A stretch of DNA of 64,000 nucleotides from Cylindrospermum sp. FACHB-282. Lineage in GTDB: Bacteria; Cyanobacteriota; Cyanobacteriia; Cyanobacteriales; Nostocaceae. Within the stretch, counting starts at the first letter, position 1. Each line of letters begins with the position of its first letter. The translations under genes were made by a program, and so were the position numbers. Where the stretch lies: positions 1 through 64,000 of the forward strand of contig NZ_JACJRJ010000031.1 in the NCBI RefSeq assembly GCF_014697195.1, in the 5' to 3' direction. Positions 1 through 6,998 of this stretch are shown here, in pieces. Below the pieces are notes generated by a model that worked only from the letters and a program-made list of their open reading frames with translations, searched no databases and was not told the origin of the DNA.

Positions 1-15
1 TAATTTTGAATTCTT

Positions 16-134
16 TCCTGGTGTCTATTGCGTAGTGGAACCACACTGACCCCTTCCCGAACTCAGTTGTGAAACGCTACTGCGGCGACGATAGTTTTTG
101 GGTAGCCAAACGCAAAAATAGCTCGATGCCAGGT
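16..134 (+). rRNA. rrf: 5S ribosomal RNA
   Basis: The sequence begins TCCTGGTGTC and ends GATGCCAGGT, so the two ends pair as in 5S rRNA. The internal blocks CCACACTGACCCCTTCCCGA and GAACTCAGTTGTGAAACG match the conserved 5S loop B/C region of cyanobacteria, and the length (about 119 nt) is normal. It is a structural RNA of the large ribosomal subunit. It is probably the last gene of an rRNA operon whose 16S and 23S genes lie to the left of the window. Exact ends are by eye. Confidence 0.95.
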
Positions 135-150
135 TATTTATCGGCAAAAA

Positions 151-185
151 ACCTCTCTAATTCAACTTAGAGGGGTTTTTTGTTT
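151..185 (+). terminator. Rho-independent terminator of the rRNA operon
   Basis: A 10-bp stem (ACCTCTCTAA at 151-160 with TTAGAGGGGT at 167-176, one wobble) is followed by a T-rich run. It lies 16 nt after the 5S end, where an rRNA operon is expected to stop. Confidence 0.85.
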
Positions 186-189
186 TTCT

Positions 190-561
190 CCTCTTCTCAA
201 ACTATCGCCACTGCCACTTTTAACCCAAATAACTCCCTTAATTGACAGAGAGAATCTAGTTTAATAACTCATAAAATTAACTTACTTAATCTGCTCTATT
301 TTTTAGCAGAATAAATTTCACCTCAGCCAGACAATTTAGTGAATAAAATTTTTCTGACTGAGATTTTTCAAAAATATCAATAATCTGAGTTACATCTGCA
401 GAATGTGGGTTTTAAAGTTGTTTTGGCGATAAATTAAGTAAAGGATACTAAAGTATGCGACTTAATGGGGGCTTTACCTCACCTAATGAGGCCAGTTCTG
501 AGGGATAACGTTGAAATTTTTGACAACCTGTTTCAAACTCTAGTACTGGGAATACCAATAT
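190..561. other. Intergenic region, no gene seen
   Basis: AT-rich spacer between the rRNA operon and the membrane protein gene at 562. No ORF of note and no tRNA-like fold was seen. It must contain the promoter of the 562 gene, but no box is convincing. Confidence 0.5.
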
Positions 562-987
562 ATGTCAATCCTGAAAAGAGTTCCTTGGTTTTCCCTAGCG
601 CTAGTACTACTTAGCTATAGTACGTTGGGCTGGGTAATATCCGAAACACAAGCCCCTTGGTTTGTTTGGCTAGCAGTTGTGGTTGCTATTTTGCTTATGG
701 TAGTTAGCTTAACCACTCCTTGGTCGAGAGTAGCAGAGTTTTATAGTATCTTGTTAAAATCCAATACCAGGAGTTTTGGCGTTGCCATTTTAGCAGCTTT
801 CCTACTCTTTGTCATGCTTGCCTGGTTTCGAGTGTTTCTTGATACTTTACTCATTCTTTCTGCAACTATATTAGTAAGAATAGATTTTCAAGTAGCTGGT
901 TTGAGGCAATGGCTTGTCTTTTCGTTCACGTCTATCTTTTCATTGGTAGGTTTAGCTGCAGGTGTTCTAGTCTACAAGTTAATTTAA
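562..987 (+). CDS. Hypothetical multi-pass membrane protein, 141 aa
   Basis: The product is almost entirely hydrophobic, with segments near residues 10-27, 34-52, 71-107 (long enough for two passes) and 118-140, so four or five transmembrane helices are likely. No catalytic motif is visible and I do not recognise the family. It starts at ATG, has ordinary cyanobacterial codon use and stands alone between the rRNA operon and the convergent rpmA gene. An inverted repeat at 1008-1039 separates the two convergent genes. A function cannot be given; an integral cytoplasmic- or thylakoid-membrane location is inferred from hydrophobicity only. Confidence 0.7.
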   Translation: MSILKRVPWFSLALVLLSYSTLGWVISETQAPWFVWLAVVVAILLMVVSLTTPWSRVAEFYSILLKSNTRSFGVAILAAFLLFVMLAWFRVFLDTLLILSATILVRIDFQVAGLRQWLVFSFTSIFSLVGLAAGVLVYKLI

Positions 988-1007
988 AGTTTGTTGTCAA
1001 GGTCAGT

Positions 1008-1039
1008 AGTCAGTGGTTTTTGAGTATTGACCACTGACT
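1008..1039. terminator. Inverted repeat between convergent genes
   Basis: AGTCAGTGGT (1008-1017) pairs perfectly with ACCACTGACT (1030-1039) around a 12-nt loop. It sits between the ends of the 562 gene and rpmA and could terminate both. It contains the dodecamer GACCACTGACTA, which recurs at 3539-3550 and inside the kinase gene at 7266-7277, so it may be a dispersed repeat rather than a dedicated terminator. Confidence 0.5.
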
Positions 1040-1051
1040 AACGACTAATTA

Positions 1052-1330
1052 TTAACTTGCTGTTGCTTCAGCTGTAACGGCTGCGTAAACGCTAACTTTT
1101 TTGCGGGTTTTGCCCTTTCTCTCAAAGGTGACCACGCCATCAATTAAGGCAAACAGAGTGTCATCGTTACCAATACCGACGTTATTACCAGGGTGAAATT
1201 TAGTACCGCGTTGACGCACGAGAATGTTTCCTGCACGCACAGCTTGTCCACCAAAACGCTTTACACCTAGTCGTTGGGCATTAGAGTCGCGACCGTTGCG
1301 TGTACTACCTGTTCCTTTCTTATGAGCCAT
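1052..1330 (-). CDS. rpmA: 50S ribosomal protein L27 (bL27)
   Basis: The 92-aa product begins [20 protein letters not shown], the signature N-terminus of bL27, and continues with the conserved [15 protein letters not shown] block. bL27 lies in the large subunit with its N-terminus reaching the peptidyl-transferase centre. The start is fixed by a strong Shine-Dalgarno sequence (TAAGGAGGAAATC) just before ATG. It lies 29 bp downstream of rplU on the same strand, the usual rplU-rpmA operon. A short Ala/Thr-rich tail makes it slightly longer than the roughly 85 aa typical of other bacteria. Confidence 0.97.
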   Translation of the reverse strand: MAHKKGTGSTRNGRDSNAQRLGVKRFGGQAVRAGNILVRQRGTKFHPGNNVGIGNDDTLFALIDGVVTFERKGKTRKKVSVYAAVTAEATAS

Positions 1331-1359
1331 GATTTCCTCCTTATGTATTTAATGATTGT

Positions 1360-1767
1360 TTATGATTCGGCAGGGGTTTCTTCAGTGGGAAATTCATCAG
1401 TGTCTGGAGTTTCCACAATGGTTGCGGCTTCTTGGTAAGCCAACACTGCACCATTGAGGTTGATGGAGTTAATCAAAAATCTGGTGATTTCCTGGCGATG
1501 CCCCCGCTTTTTGCGGGTTTTCTTTTTCGGCTTCATTTTGTACACCAGGACTTTACGACCTCTGAAATGTCTCAGCACCGTTCCTTCCACAGTCGCACCT
1601 GCCACTAGCGGCTGTCCAATGGTGACTTCGCCCTCATGCTGCACTAGTAATACTGCTTCTATGGTAACTTTTTCATCTGGTTCGGCAGTCAGAAGCTCAA
1701 TGTCGTAAAATCGACCCGCCTCGACTTTTAGTTGTTTGCCGCCAGTTTCAATAATTGCGTAGGTCAT
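1360..1767 (-). CDS. rplU: 50S ribosomal protein L21 (bL21)
   Basis: The 135-aa product starts [20 protein letters not shown] and carries the conserved basic block [16 protein letters not shown], both diagnostic of bL21, an rRNA-binding protein of the large subunit. The core is about 103 aa; a roughly 30-residue acidic, Thr/Pro/Glu-rich C-terminal extension follows, as in many cyanobacterial L21 proteins. An AAGGAC ribosome-binding sequence precedes ATG. It is the first gene of rplU-rpmA. The promoter and leader must lie in 1768-2140, but no specific leader structure was recognised. Confidence 0.96.
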   Translation of the reverse strand: MTYAIIETGGKQLKVEAGRFYDIELLTAEPDEKVTIEAVLLVQHEGEVTIGQPLVAGATVEGTVLRHFRGRKVLVYKMKPKKKTRKKRGHRQEITRFLINSINLNGAVLAYQEAATIVETPDTDEFPTEETPAES

Positions 1768-2146
1768 GGAATTGTCCTTAGGGTTGCCGTACAGGTAGCT
1801 GACTTTGATATTTTGGAGTGATGCAATGAATCACTATTGCCAGCTTTTGTAGTATGTCTACCTGATCCGAGCAGGAATTAGACAGACGATCCATAATTAT
1901 ATTTTATTGGCTGCTGTGAAGTCAACCTCTCACATAATTTTAGACTTTCCCTGGAAGTGCCAACAAAAAAATTCCCTTGATTGCCGAAATGTAGATTGTT
2001 GTTTGTGTAGTTAATTATGAACACATAAGAACACTAATATATCTGAGTGGCGGATTCCGTTGCTCAGATTTCCTTTAACCATCAGATAAGACCGACTCAC
2101 AGCGAATCAAATCTAGACTTTTCTATAATAGGTTATTTGTACTAGT
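1768..2146. other. Divergent intergenic region upstream of rplU
   Basis: About 380 bp without a convincing gene. It should carry the rplU promoter on the minus strand and whatever drives the plus-strand genes at 2147-3447. No tRNA, clear terminator or regulator box was identified. Confidence 0.4.
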
Positions 2147-2359
2147 TTGGCTTTTTTGATACCTCATGGAGAAGGGATTGAGAAGTTACCGTCAAGACCT
2201 GGCATGGCAGTTTCCAGAAATTACACTGGGGAAAAGTGTTTACTAGCCAGAGAGAGGAAGTACCTAGATGCATACAGTAGCTATCTGCAAAAGCAAGAAT
2301 TCCAGCGTCTGTTAGATAATGATTTGGTAGATCAGAACGAGGGAGAACCACTAGAGTGA
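2147..2359 (+). pseudogene. Short ORF, possibly a frameshifted remnant, ahead of a nucleotidyltransferase
   Basis: The open frame starts at a TTG (2147) with the first ATG at 2204, and ends in a GTGA overlap with the next gene (GTG start 2356, TGA stop 2357-2359), which suggests translational coupling. Residues 30-64, rich in Glu, Lys and Leu, look like real protein; the N-terminal part does not. The +2 frame has an ATG at 2167 encoding a protein-like stretch (RSYRQDLAWQFPEI) that stops at about 2247. Together the two frames read like one coding sequence broken by a frameshift. I do not recognise the family. It could instead be a genuine small protein starting at 2204. Confidence 0.4.
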
Positions 2360-3447
2360 AAAGAATAGAAGTTGAACAAAGAACGATTTTTATTGGGTTG
2401 GCAGGTAGTCACGGCTATGGTTTAAATCGTCCTGATTCTGACTATGATTATCGGGGAGTGTTTATTGCACCCAAGCGTTACTATTTAGGATTCGATAACA
2501 TAGAACAAAAAGATACTGGCTGGGATGAACCAGGAATATTTCCGTTTATAGATGGCAACAAAGACACGGTGATCTATGAGTTAAGGAAAGTCGTTCAGTT
2601 ATTATCTGGAGCGAATCCTAATGTTTTAGAGTTGCTGTGGTTGCATAACTATCCTTACTTAACGCCAATTGGACAGCATTTAATTAATCACAAAAAGCTA
2701 TTTCTGAGCAAGAAAGTAAAGCATACTTACTCTGGTTATGCCTTTGCTCAAATCAAAAAGATGGAAACCCATCGCAAGTGGTTGTTAAATCCACCGCAAA
2801 AGAAACCTCTACCATCTGACTTTGATATAGAGGATGAAGCTCCACTGAGTAAAGATGAGCTAAACGCTTTTCTGGAGTATCTTTATAATTTAATCAGAGG
2901 TAAAATTGAGTTTTTGGAAGAAGCCGAGCAATTATACCAATTGCTAACGGCAGATATTGATTTTAAAGGTGTATTGAAACAATACACTCTGCCCGATAAA
3001 ACTTTGGAATATACCCAAAAATTAACTAATAGTCGTAAAGACTTTATCCGCCTGCTTCAGAAAAGTCAAAGCTATCAAATAGCTGTAAGAGAATGGAAAG
3101 CTTACTTGTCTTGGCAGGAGAATAGAAATCCAGCTAGGGCGGAAATGGAAAGAAAGTCAGGTTTTGACCTTAAGCATGGGATGCACTGTATTAGATTGCT
3201 ACGAAGTGGACTTGAAATATTGCGTACAGGGGAACTAGTTGTGGATAGAAGGATAGCTGGTGATGTTGAGGATTTAAAAGCTATCCTTCAGGGTAAGTAT
3301 GCTTACGAGCAGGTCATGAAAATGGCAGAGGATTTAGTTGCCCAAATGGACATTTTTTATGAACAATCAACGCTATCTCACAGACCTGACTTGGAGCAAA
3401 TTAATGAATTGTGTATGGAATTAGTGGAGATGCAAGGTTGGAGTTAA
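2356..3447 (+). CDS. Predicted nucleotidyltransferase, RlaP / COG3541-like, 363 aa
   Basis: Near the N-terminus (residues 17-34) is a polymerase-beta-type motif GSHGYGLNRPDSDYDYRG, with paired acidic residues D29 and D31 expected to bind catalytic metal ions. The rest (to residue 363) is helical, with little else recognisable. The pattern and length fit the nucleotidyltransferase family PF10127 (COG3541). Members transfer nucleotides to largely undefined substrates and some are linked to RNA repair. It starts at GTG, overlapping the preceding short ORF by four bases, so it may be translationally coupled. No RNA ligase lies nearby. The family is fairly certain; the substrate is unknown. Confidence 0.8.
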   Translation: MKRIEVEQRTIFIGLAGSHGYGLNRPDSDYDYRGVFIAPKRYYLGFDNIEQKDTGWDEPGIFPFIDGNKDTVIYELRKVVQLLSGANPNVLELLWLHNYPYLTPIGQHLINHKKLFLSKKVKHTYSGYAFAQIKKMETHRKWLLNPPQKKPLPSDFDIEDEAPLSKDELNAFLEYLYNLIRGKIEFLEEAEQLYQLLTADIDFKGVLKQYTLPDKTLEYTQKLTNSRKDFIRLLQKSQSYQIAVREWKAYLSWQENRNPARAEMERKSGFDLKHGMHCIRLLRSGLEILRTGELVVDRRIAGDVEDLKAILQGKYAYEQVMKMAEDLVAQMDIFYEQSTLSHRPDLEQINELCMELVEMQGWS

Positions 3448-3553
3448 TAGTCGGTTTTGATAACTCCTAGCACTGTACAGGTGGGTTCAATAAGATATCT
3501 CGTTTGCTCACAAATACATACTTAAACTTGTCCCTACTGACCACTGACTAATT

Positions 3554-3850
3554 TTAGAGCGTATTGATTAAATCGGCAAAGCCATAAAGGCTGATGAAGA
3601 GTAATAGTAATGCTGTTAGTTGGGTTAGTCGAATCTGGGGTGAGGGTGCGATCGCTTCCCGCACTAAGATAGAAATAGATGACCCAACTACAAAACTCAA
3701 ACCCAAGACTAAATAAGGCCTGTCTGGTAAGATAGTCGCAATTAATAGCATAGTGATCGCCAATAAGAGCATCAATAACTCTACAAACCGGGGTGGGTTG
3801 TGTTGGCTAGATAAAATAAAGCTGTTTAACCAGAAGTGCCACAATCTCAT
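3554..3850 (-). CDS. Hypothetical small membrane protein, 98 aa
   Basis: Three hydrophobic segments (about residues 24-42, 46-62 and 76-95) make this a small integral membrane protein. No catalytic motif is present and the family is not recognised. The coding sequence contains a HIP1 site (3648-3655), usual for this genome. It is convergent with the nucleotidyltransferase gene and lies about 95 bp downstream of chlI on the same strand, so it could be co-transcribed, but there is no functional hint. The short spacer at its 3' side contains the dispersed GACCACTGACTA repeat (3539-3550). Confidence 0.65.
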   Translation of the reverse strand: MRLWHFWLNSFILSSQHNPPRFVELLMLLLAITMLLIATILPDRPYLVLGLSFVVGSSISILVREAIAPSPQIRLTQLTALLLLFISLYGFADLINTL

Positions 3851-3946
3851 AGTCAGTGCTGAGTTTGAAGTTCTGAGTGCTGATTCCTCAATTGTGGGTG
3901 GGGTATTGGTTATTTAGTTGATATTTTCCCCAGTCCCCAATTCCTA

Positions 3947-5071
3947 TTACCTAATTCCTGTTTTAACTTGACCTGTGCTGTTTTTTTGTGCAGCATTATC
4001 TTCTGATAGTTCGACGCCAAAGACGCGACTAAAAGCTTTTTCCACTTTGTAGCCTGAATCAATTGATTCTAAAGGGTCTTTACGCAGCCTGTGACGCAGA
4101 CATAAAGTAATCACGCGGCGAATATCATCAACGGTAACTTCTATACGCCCTTCTAATGCGGTTAAGGCAATGGCTGCGCGGTTACTAACAATGTCACCTC
4201 GCAAACCATCTACATCTAATTCTGAACAAATTTCTGAAATTTTTACCCGCATATCATAGTCAAGGTTGACTTTTGGCAAAAGCTCCTGAGCATTAACAAT
4301 TTGCTCTTGCAGTGCTTCTTGCTGAGGTTTATATTTTTCGGTAAATTCCAGGGGATTTTGGTCAAATTCCGAGCGTTGTTCCACAATTTGCACGCGCAAA
4401 GCTGGTTCTTTAACGGTGTGAATTTCAGCGTGCATCCCAAAGCGGTCGAGTAGTTGGGGGCGCAGTTCGCCTTCTTCTGGGTTTCCGGAACCAACGAGAA
4501 CGAATCGTGCTGGGTGACGGATAGAAATCCCTTCCCGTTCCACCGTGTTCCAACCACTGGCGGCGGAGTCGAGTAATACGTCTACTAAATGGTCGTCTAA
4601 CAAGTTGACTTCATCTACGTAGAGAATGCCTCGGTTAGCTTTAGCCAGTAGTCCTGGTTCAAAAGCTTTTACACCCTCCGATAAAGCTTTTTCTATGTCG
4701 ATAGTGCCGCAAACTCGGTCTTCTGTGGCTCCTAATGGCAGGTCTACCATTTGGACTTTTTTGTGAGCTATGGGAATTTCTTCACCTTGTTGTAACTTTT
4801 GGCGGACTTCATCGCTCATCAAGTCCGGGTCGCTGGGGTCACTATTAAAGGGGTCATTGGCAACTACAGGTATCTCTGGCAGTAGATCCGCCAGCGCCCG
4901 GATGGTTGTGGATTTGCCGGTGCCGCGATCGCCCATTATCATTACACCACCAATTTTGGGGTCAATCACGTTCAACAGCAGCGCCAGTTTCATTTCTTCT
5001 TGTCCCACGATGGCCGTAAAGGGAAAGACCACGCGGCGCGCACTTGCCGTAGATTGAGCAGTTGGATTCAC
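3947..5071 (-). CDS. chlI: Magnesium chelatase ATPase subunit I
   Basis: ChlI is the AAA+ ATPase subunit of magnesium chelatase. With ChlD and ChlH it inserts Mg2+ into protoporphyrin IX, the committing step of chlorophyll synthesis. The 374-aa protein has a Walker A motif GDRGTGKST at residues 47-55, the acidic loop after it, a Walker B ILYVDEVN at 149-156, and the sensor/arginine-finger region with [20 protein letters not shown], all typical of ChlI. Length is normal (about 340-375 aa). chlD and chlH are not in the window. A degenerate G/A-rich repeat follows its upstream region (5140-5220). Confidence 0.97.
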   Translation of the reverse strand: MNPTAQSTASARRVVFPFTAIVGQEEMKLALLLNVIDPKIGGVMIMGDRGTGKSTTIRALADLLPEIPVVANDPFNSDPSDPDLMSDEVRQKLQQGEEIPIAHKKVQMVDLPLGATEDRVCGTIDIEKALSEGVKAFEPGLLAKANRGILYVDEVNLLDDHLVDVLLDSAASGWNTVEREGISIRHPARFVLVGSGNPEEGELRPQLLDRFGMHAEIHTVKEPALRVQIVEQRSEFDQNPLEFTEKYKPQQEALQEQIVNAQELLPKVNLDYDMRVKISEICSELDVDGLRGDIVSNRAAIALTALEGRIEVTVDDIRRVITLCLRHRLRKDPLESIDSGYKVEKAFSRVFGVELSEDNAAQKNSTGQVKTGIR

Positions 5072-5306
5072 TATATTACCTTAAACAATAATTTTCTTAT
5101 TTACAGTTTTATATTGTGCCACATATGGGGTCTGAGGGAGTAGGAAATCTAAGGATTAGGGATGAGGGATTGGGCAAATAGGAGACCCCTCTGGGGATTA
5201 GGGGCAATGGGAATTGGGGAAAATTATCAATAACTAAGAAATTATTCAAAATTTCTCTAAAAAATTTACCTGAAGTCTGGTTAATAAGTATATCTACAGT
5301 TTCGGA

Positions 5307-5627
5307 TTATTTTGCTTCCCCATCTTTCCGACCCCCTTTAATTGAACGGTGGAGTAGGCGGCAGGGCCAGCAGCAAGCTCCACAAATACTTACCGAGGCA
5401 ATAGCGGCGACAAGTCGCCAACTTATGCTAGGTGGAGTGGCAGACTCTGAGGGGTTGTCTTGTGTGTCTTTAATTAGCTCTGGCGCTGAATGAAATAGCT
5501 GACTAGCTGTACTCGCCCCTTCAATCGCTGCTCCCATTAGATAAGCTACGAGGGCAATTCCTAGCCAGTGATTCATCATATTGTACTGGTCGAACTTTCT
5601 TGAAGATGTTTGGCAGAGAGCAATCAT
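5307..5627 (-). CDS. Hypothetical protein with two hydrophobic segments
   Basis: The 106-aa frame has one hydrophobic stretch near residues 18-34 and a second at about 72-90, the latter ending in a Cys-rich CGACCWPC patch next to a positively charged tail. A start at 5579 (MMNHWLG) is a plausible alternative that would place the first membrane segment at the N-terminus. The family is not recognised. It follows the 5641-5877 gene by 13 bp on the same strand, so the two are likely co-transcribed. The clustered cysteines could bind a metal or form disulphides; that is inference. Confidence 0.5.
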   Translation of the reverse strand: MIALCQTSSRKFDQYNMMNHWLGIALVAYLMGAAIEGASTASQLFHSAPELIKDTQDNPSESATPPSISWRLVAAIASVSICGACCWPCRLLHRSIKGGRKDGEAK

Positions 5628-5640
5628 TTGGTTACTCGTG

Positions 5641-5877
5641 CTAATGATTGTCTTGCCCGAAGGATAGTCGGCCTTCAGCCGTGTCGCGAATTAGTGGCAG
5701 TTTAGATTTGATGTAAGTATTGAGGCTAATATCTGCCTGCGCGTCGATTACTTGCTTGGCTTTTAACTGCTGGAGGAGCAATTGTACTAAGGCAGTATCG
5801 TCAAACTGGAGGAGGGTGCTGACTTGAGTTGACTCGATTACAGCCCAGACTTGTTGCATTATTTTGGCAGTTATCAT
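5641..5877 (-). CDS. Hypothetical cytosolic protein, 78 aa
   Basis: A small soluble, mostly helical protein (Leu/Gln-rich in residues 20-42), without cysteine or membrane segment. The start ATG at 5877 is followed by MITAKIMQQVWAVIES. It forms a likely two-gene unit with the gene at 5307-5627. I do not recognise a family, and nothing in the context points to a role. Confidence 0.55.
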   Translation of the reverse strand: MITAKIMQQVWAVIESTQVSTLLQFDDTALVQLLLQQLKAKQVIDAQADISLNTYIKSKLPLIRDTAEGRLSFGQDNH

Positions 5878-6158
5878 GAGGTTTTATTTTTTTAATATTT
5901 TCTTTATATTTGCATGGCTTGGCAATTCGTGCTGAGTTTTTTCCTCAAAATTAATTAATCAACACAATTAGACACGCACAAACAATGGTTGGAATACACT
6001 TCGGTGAAAGGTTTGAGGAAAGTCACCCATTTGGCTGGAAGAGAAAACTTAACCTAAATTTTTACCAGTTTTAACTCAACCTTTGCTAATGCCGTATGGC
6101 TTAGTAAGAAGATTGTAAAGTGACTATAATAAATTACAGTATTCCTATCGAGATTGAG

Positions 6159-6281
6159 ATGTATTATTTCCATCAACTCAGAGCTAAAAACCAGAAAGCA
6201 GGCTGTCAACAGTTGCTGTGTACTGCAATTAAGGATGATAAATTGATGAAACTGCTAGTTCCCTACCTAGATAGATTCTGA
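6159..6281 (+). CDS. Possible 40-aa small protein
   Basis: An ATG-initiated frame of 41 codons with a cyanobacteria-like composition: MYYFHQLRAKNQKAGCQ at the start and KLLVPYLDRF at the end. It is preceded by GAGATTGAG, a weak ribosome-binding sequence. Nothing in other frames explains it. It lies in an otherwise gene-free 600-bp stretch ahead of the hydroxylase gene at 6483. Short frames of this size arise by chance, so this is a candidate only. Confidence 0.3.
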   Translation: MYYFHQLRAKNQKAGCQQLLCTAIKDDKLMKLLVPYLDRF

Positions 6282-6403
6282 GCAGAACCAAGTAAAGCAT
6301 AGACAGACAACAAGCAAAACAGCTTCTCGTTTCTGTAGCGGCTTGGGTGTAAACCTCCCTTGGGGAGAATGCCAGTCTATGCCGGAGCGATTGCGAAATG
6401 CCC

Positions 6404-6423
6404 AATTACGCTATAGCGTAATT
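6404..6423. promoter_or_regulatory. Perfect 20-bp palindrome upstream of the hydroxylase gene
   Basis: AATTACGCTATAGCGTAATT is a perfect 10+10 palindrome, 60 bp before the start at 6483. It could be an operator for a dimeric regulator or one of the palindromic dispersed repeats common in this group. No second copy was seen in the window. Confidence 0.4.
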
Positions 6424-6482
6424 CAGCATGAAATTTGGCTACTTTTTTCTGTGGAGTTTTTTACTAAACCTAAGGAGTACAA

Positions 6483-6998
6483 ATGCTTGAGGCTATCGCT
6501 ATTGCTTGGTTATTACTGTTTTTTGGCGATTTTCTCTCAACTTTCTGTTACCACGTACCTGAGCATGTTTTTGGTAACCTCCACTTGACAACGCATCACT
6601 CCTGGAAGAAAGACTTCCGCCACTACGCTATTTTGACCTTAAATCCCCAGGTTCTTTTAGATGGTATCTTGGGTGCCCTGCCATACCTGCTTATGGCAGT
6701 AGTTCTGTGGTCTTTCTCTCCCATCGGCGTTATCTCTGGACTACTGCTTGGTCAGCTTCATGTGTGGTGGCGACATGTAGTAGCCTTGGGTTGGCAAACT
6801 CCAAAACCCGTAGCTATTTTGTGCCAGATTCTATTCATCACGACTCCTGAACAACACTGGCTACACCATCAAAAAACTAACTTTGGTTTTGGCGATATTT
6901 TCACCGTCTTTGAGCAACCAGCTAAAACTTGGATGCGCTGGCTACGTCTGTTAAGAATTCATCGACGTTACCCTTCTGTCCCTCGCGCTTCTAGCTGA
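6483..6998 (+). CDS. Short fatty-acid-hydroxylase / sterol-desaturase-like membrane protein
   Basis: The 171-aa product has the spaced histidines of membrane di-iron hydroxylases: H24, H28, H34, H38 and H39 in the N-terminal third, H93 and H98 (HVWWRH) in the middle, and H125, H128 and H129 (EQHWLHH) near the end, interspersed with hydrophobic helices at about 6-22, 62-90 and 108-122. This family oxidises lipids, carotenoids or sterols. It is shorter than the usual 230-300 aa, so it may lack one N-terminal helix pair or be a compact subfamily. ATG at 6483 is preceded by AAGGAG. Its last 31 bp overlap the convergent kinase gene. The substrate is unknown. Confidence 0.7.
   Translation: MLEAIAIAWLLLFFGDFLSTFCYHVPEHVFGNLHLTTHHSWKKDFRHYAILTLNPQVLLDGILGALPYLLMAVVLWSFSPIGVISGLLLGQLHVWWRHVVALGWQTPKPVAILCQILFITTPEQHWLHHQKTNFGFGDIFTVFEQPAKTWMRWLRLLRIHRRYPSVPRASS

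Noticed and set aside
5985-6074. 29-codon ORF (MVGIHFGERFEESHPFGWKR onward)
   Set aside because: Too short and without supporting signals.
6343-6588. 81-codon plus-strand ORF overlapping the hydroxylase gene start
   Set aside because: Out of frame with the histidine-rich enzyme, covers a palindrome and repeat, so a shadow.
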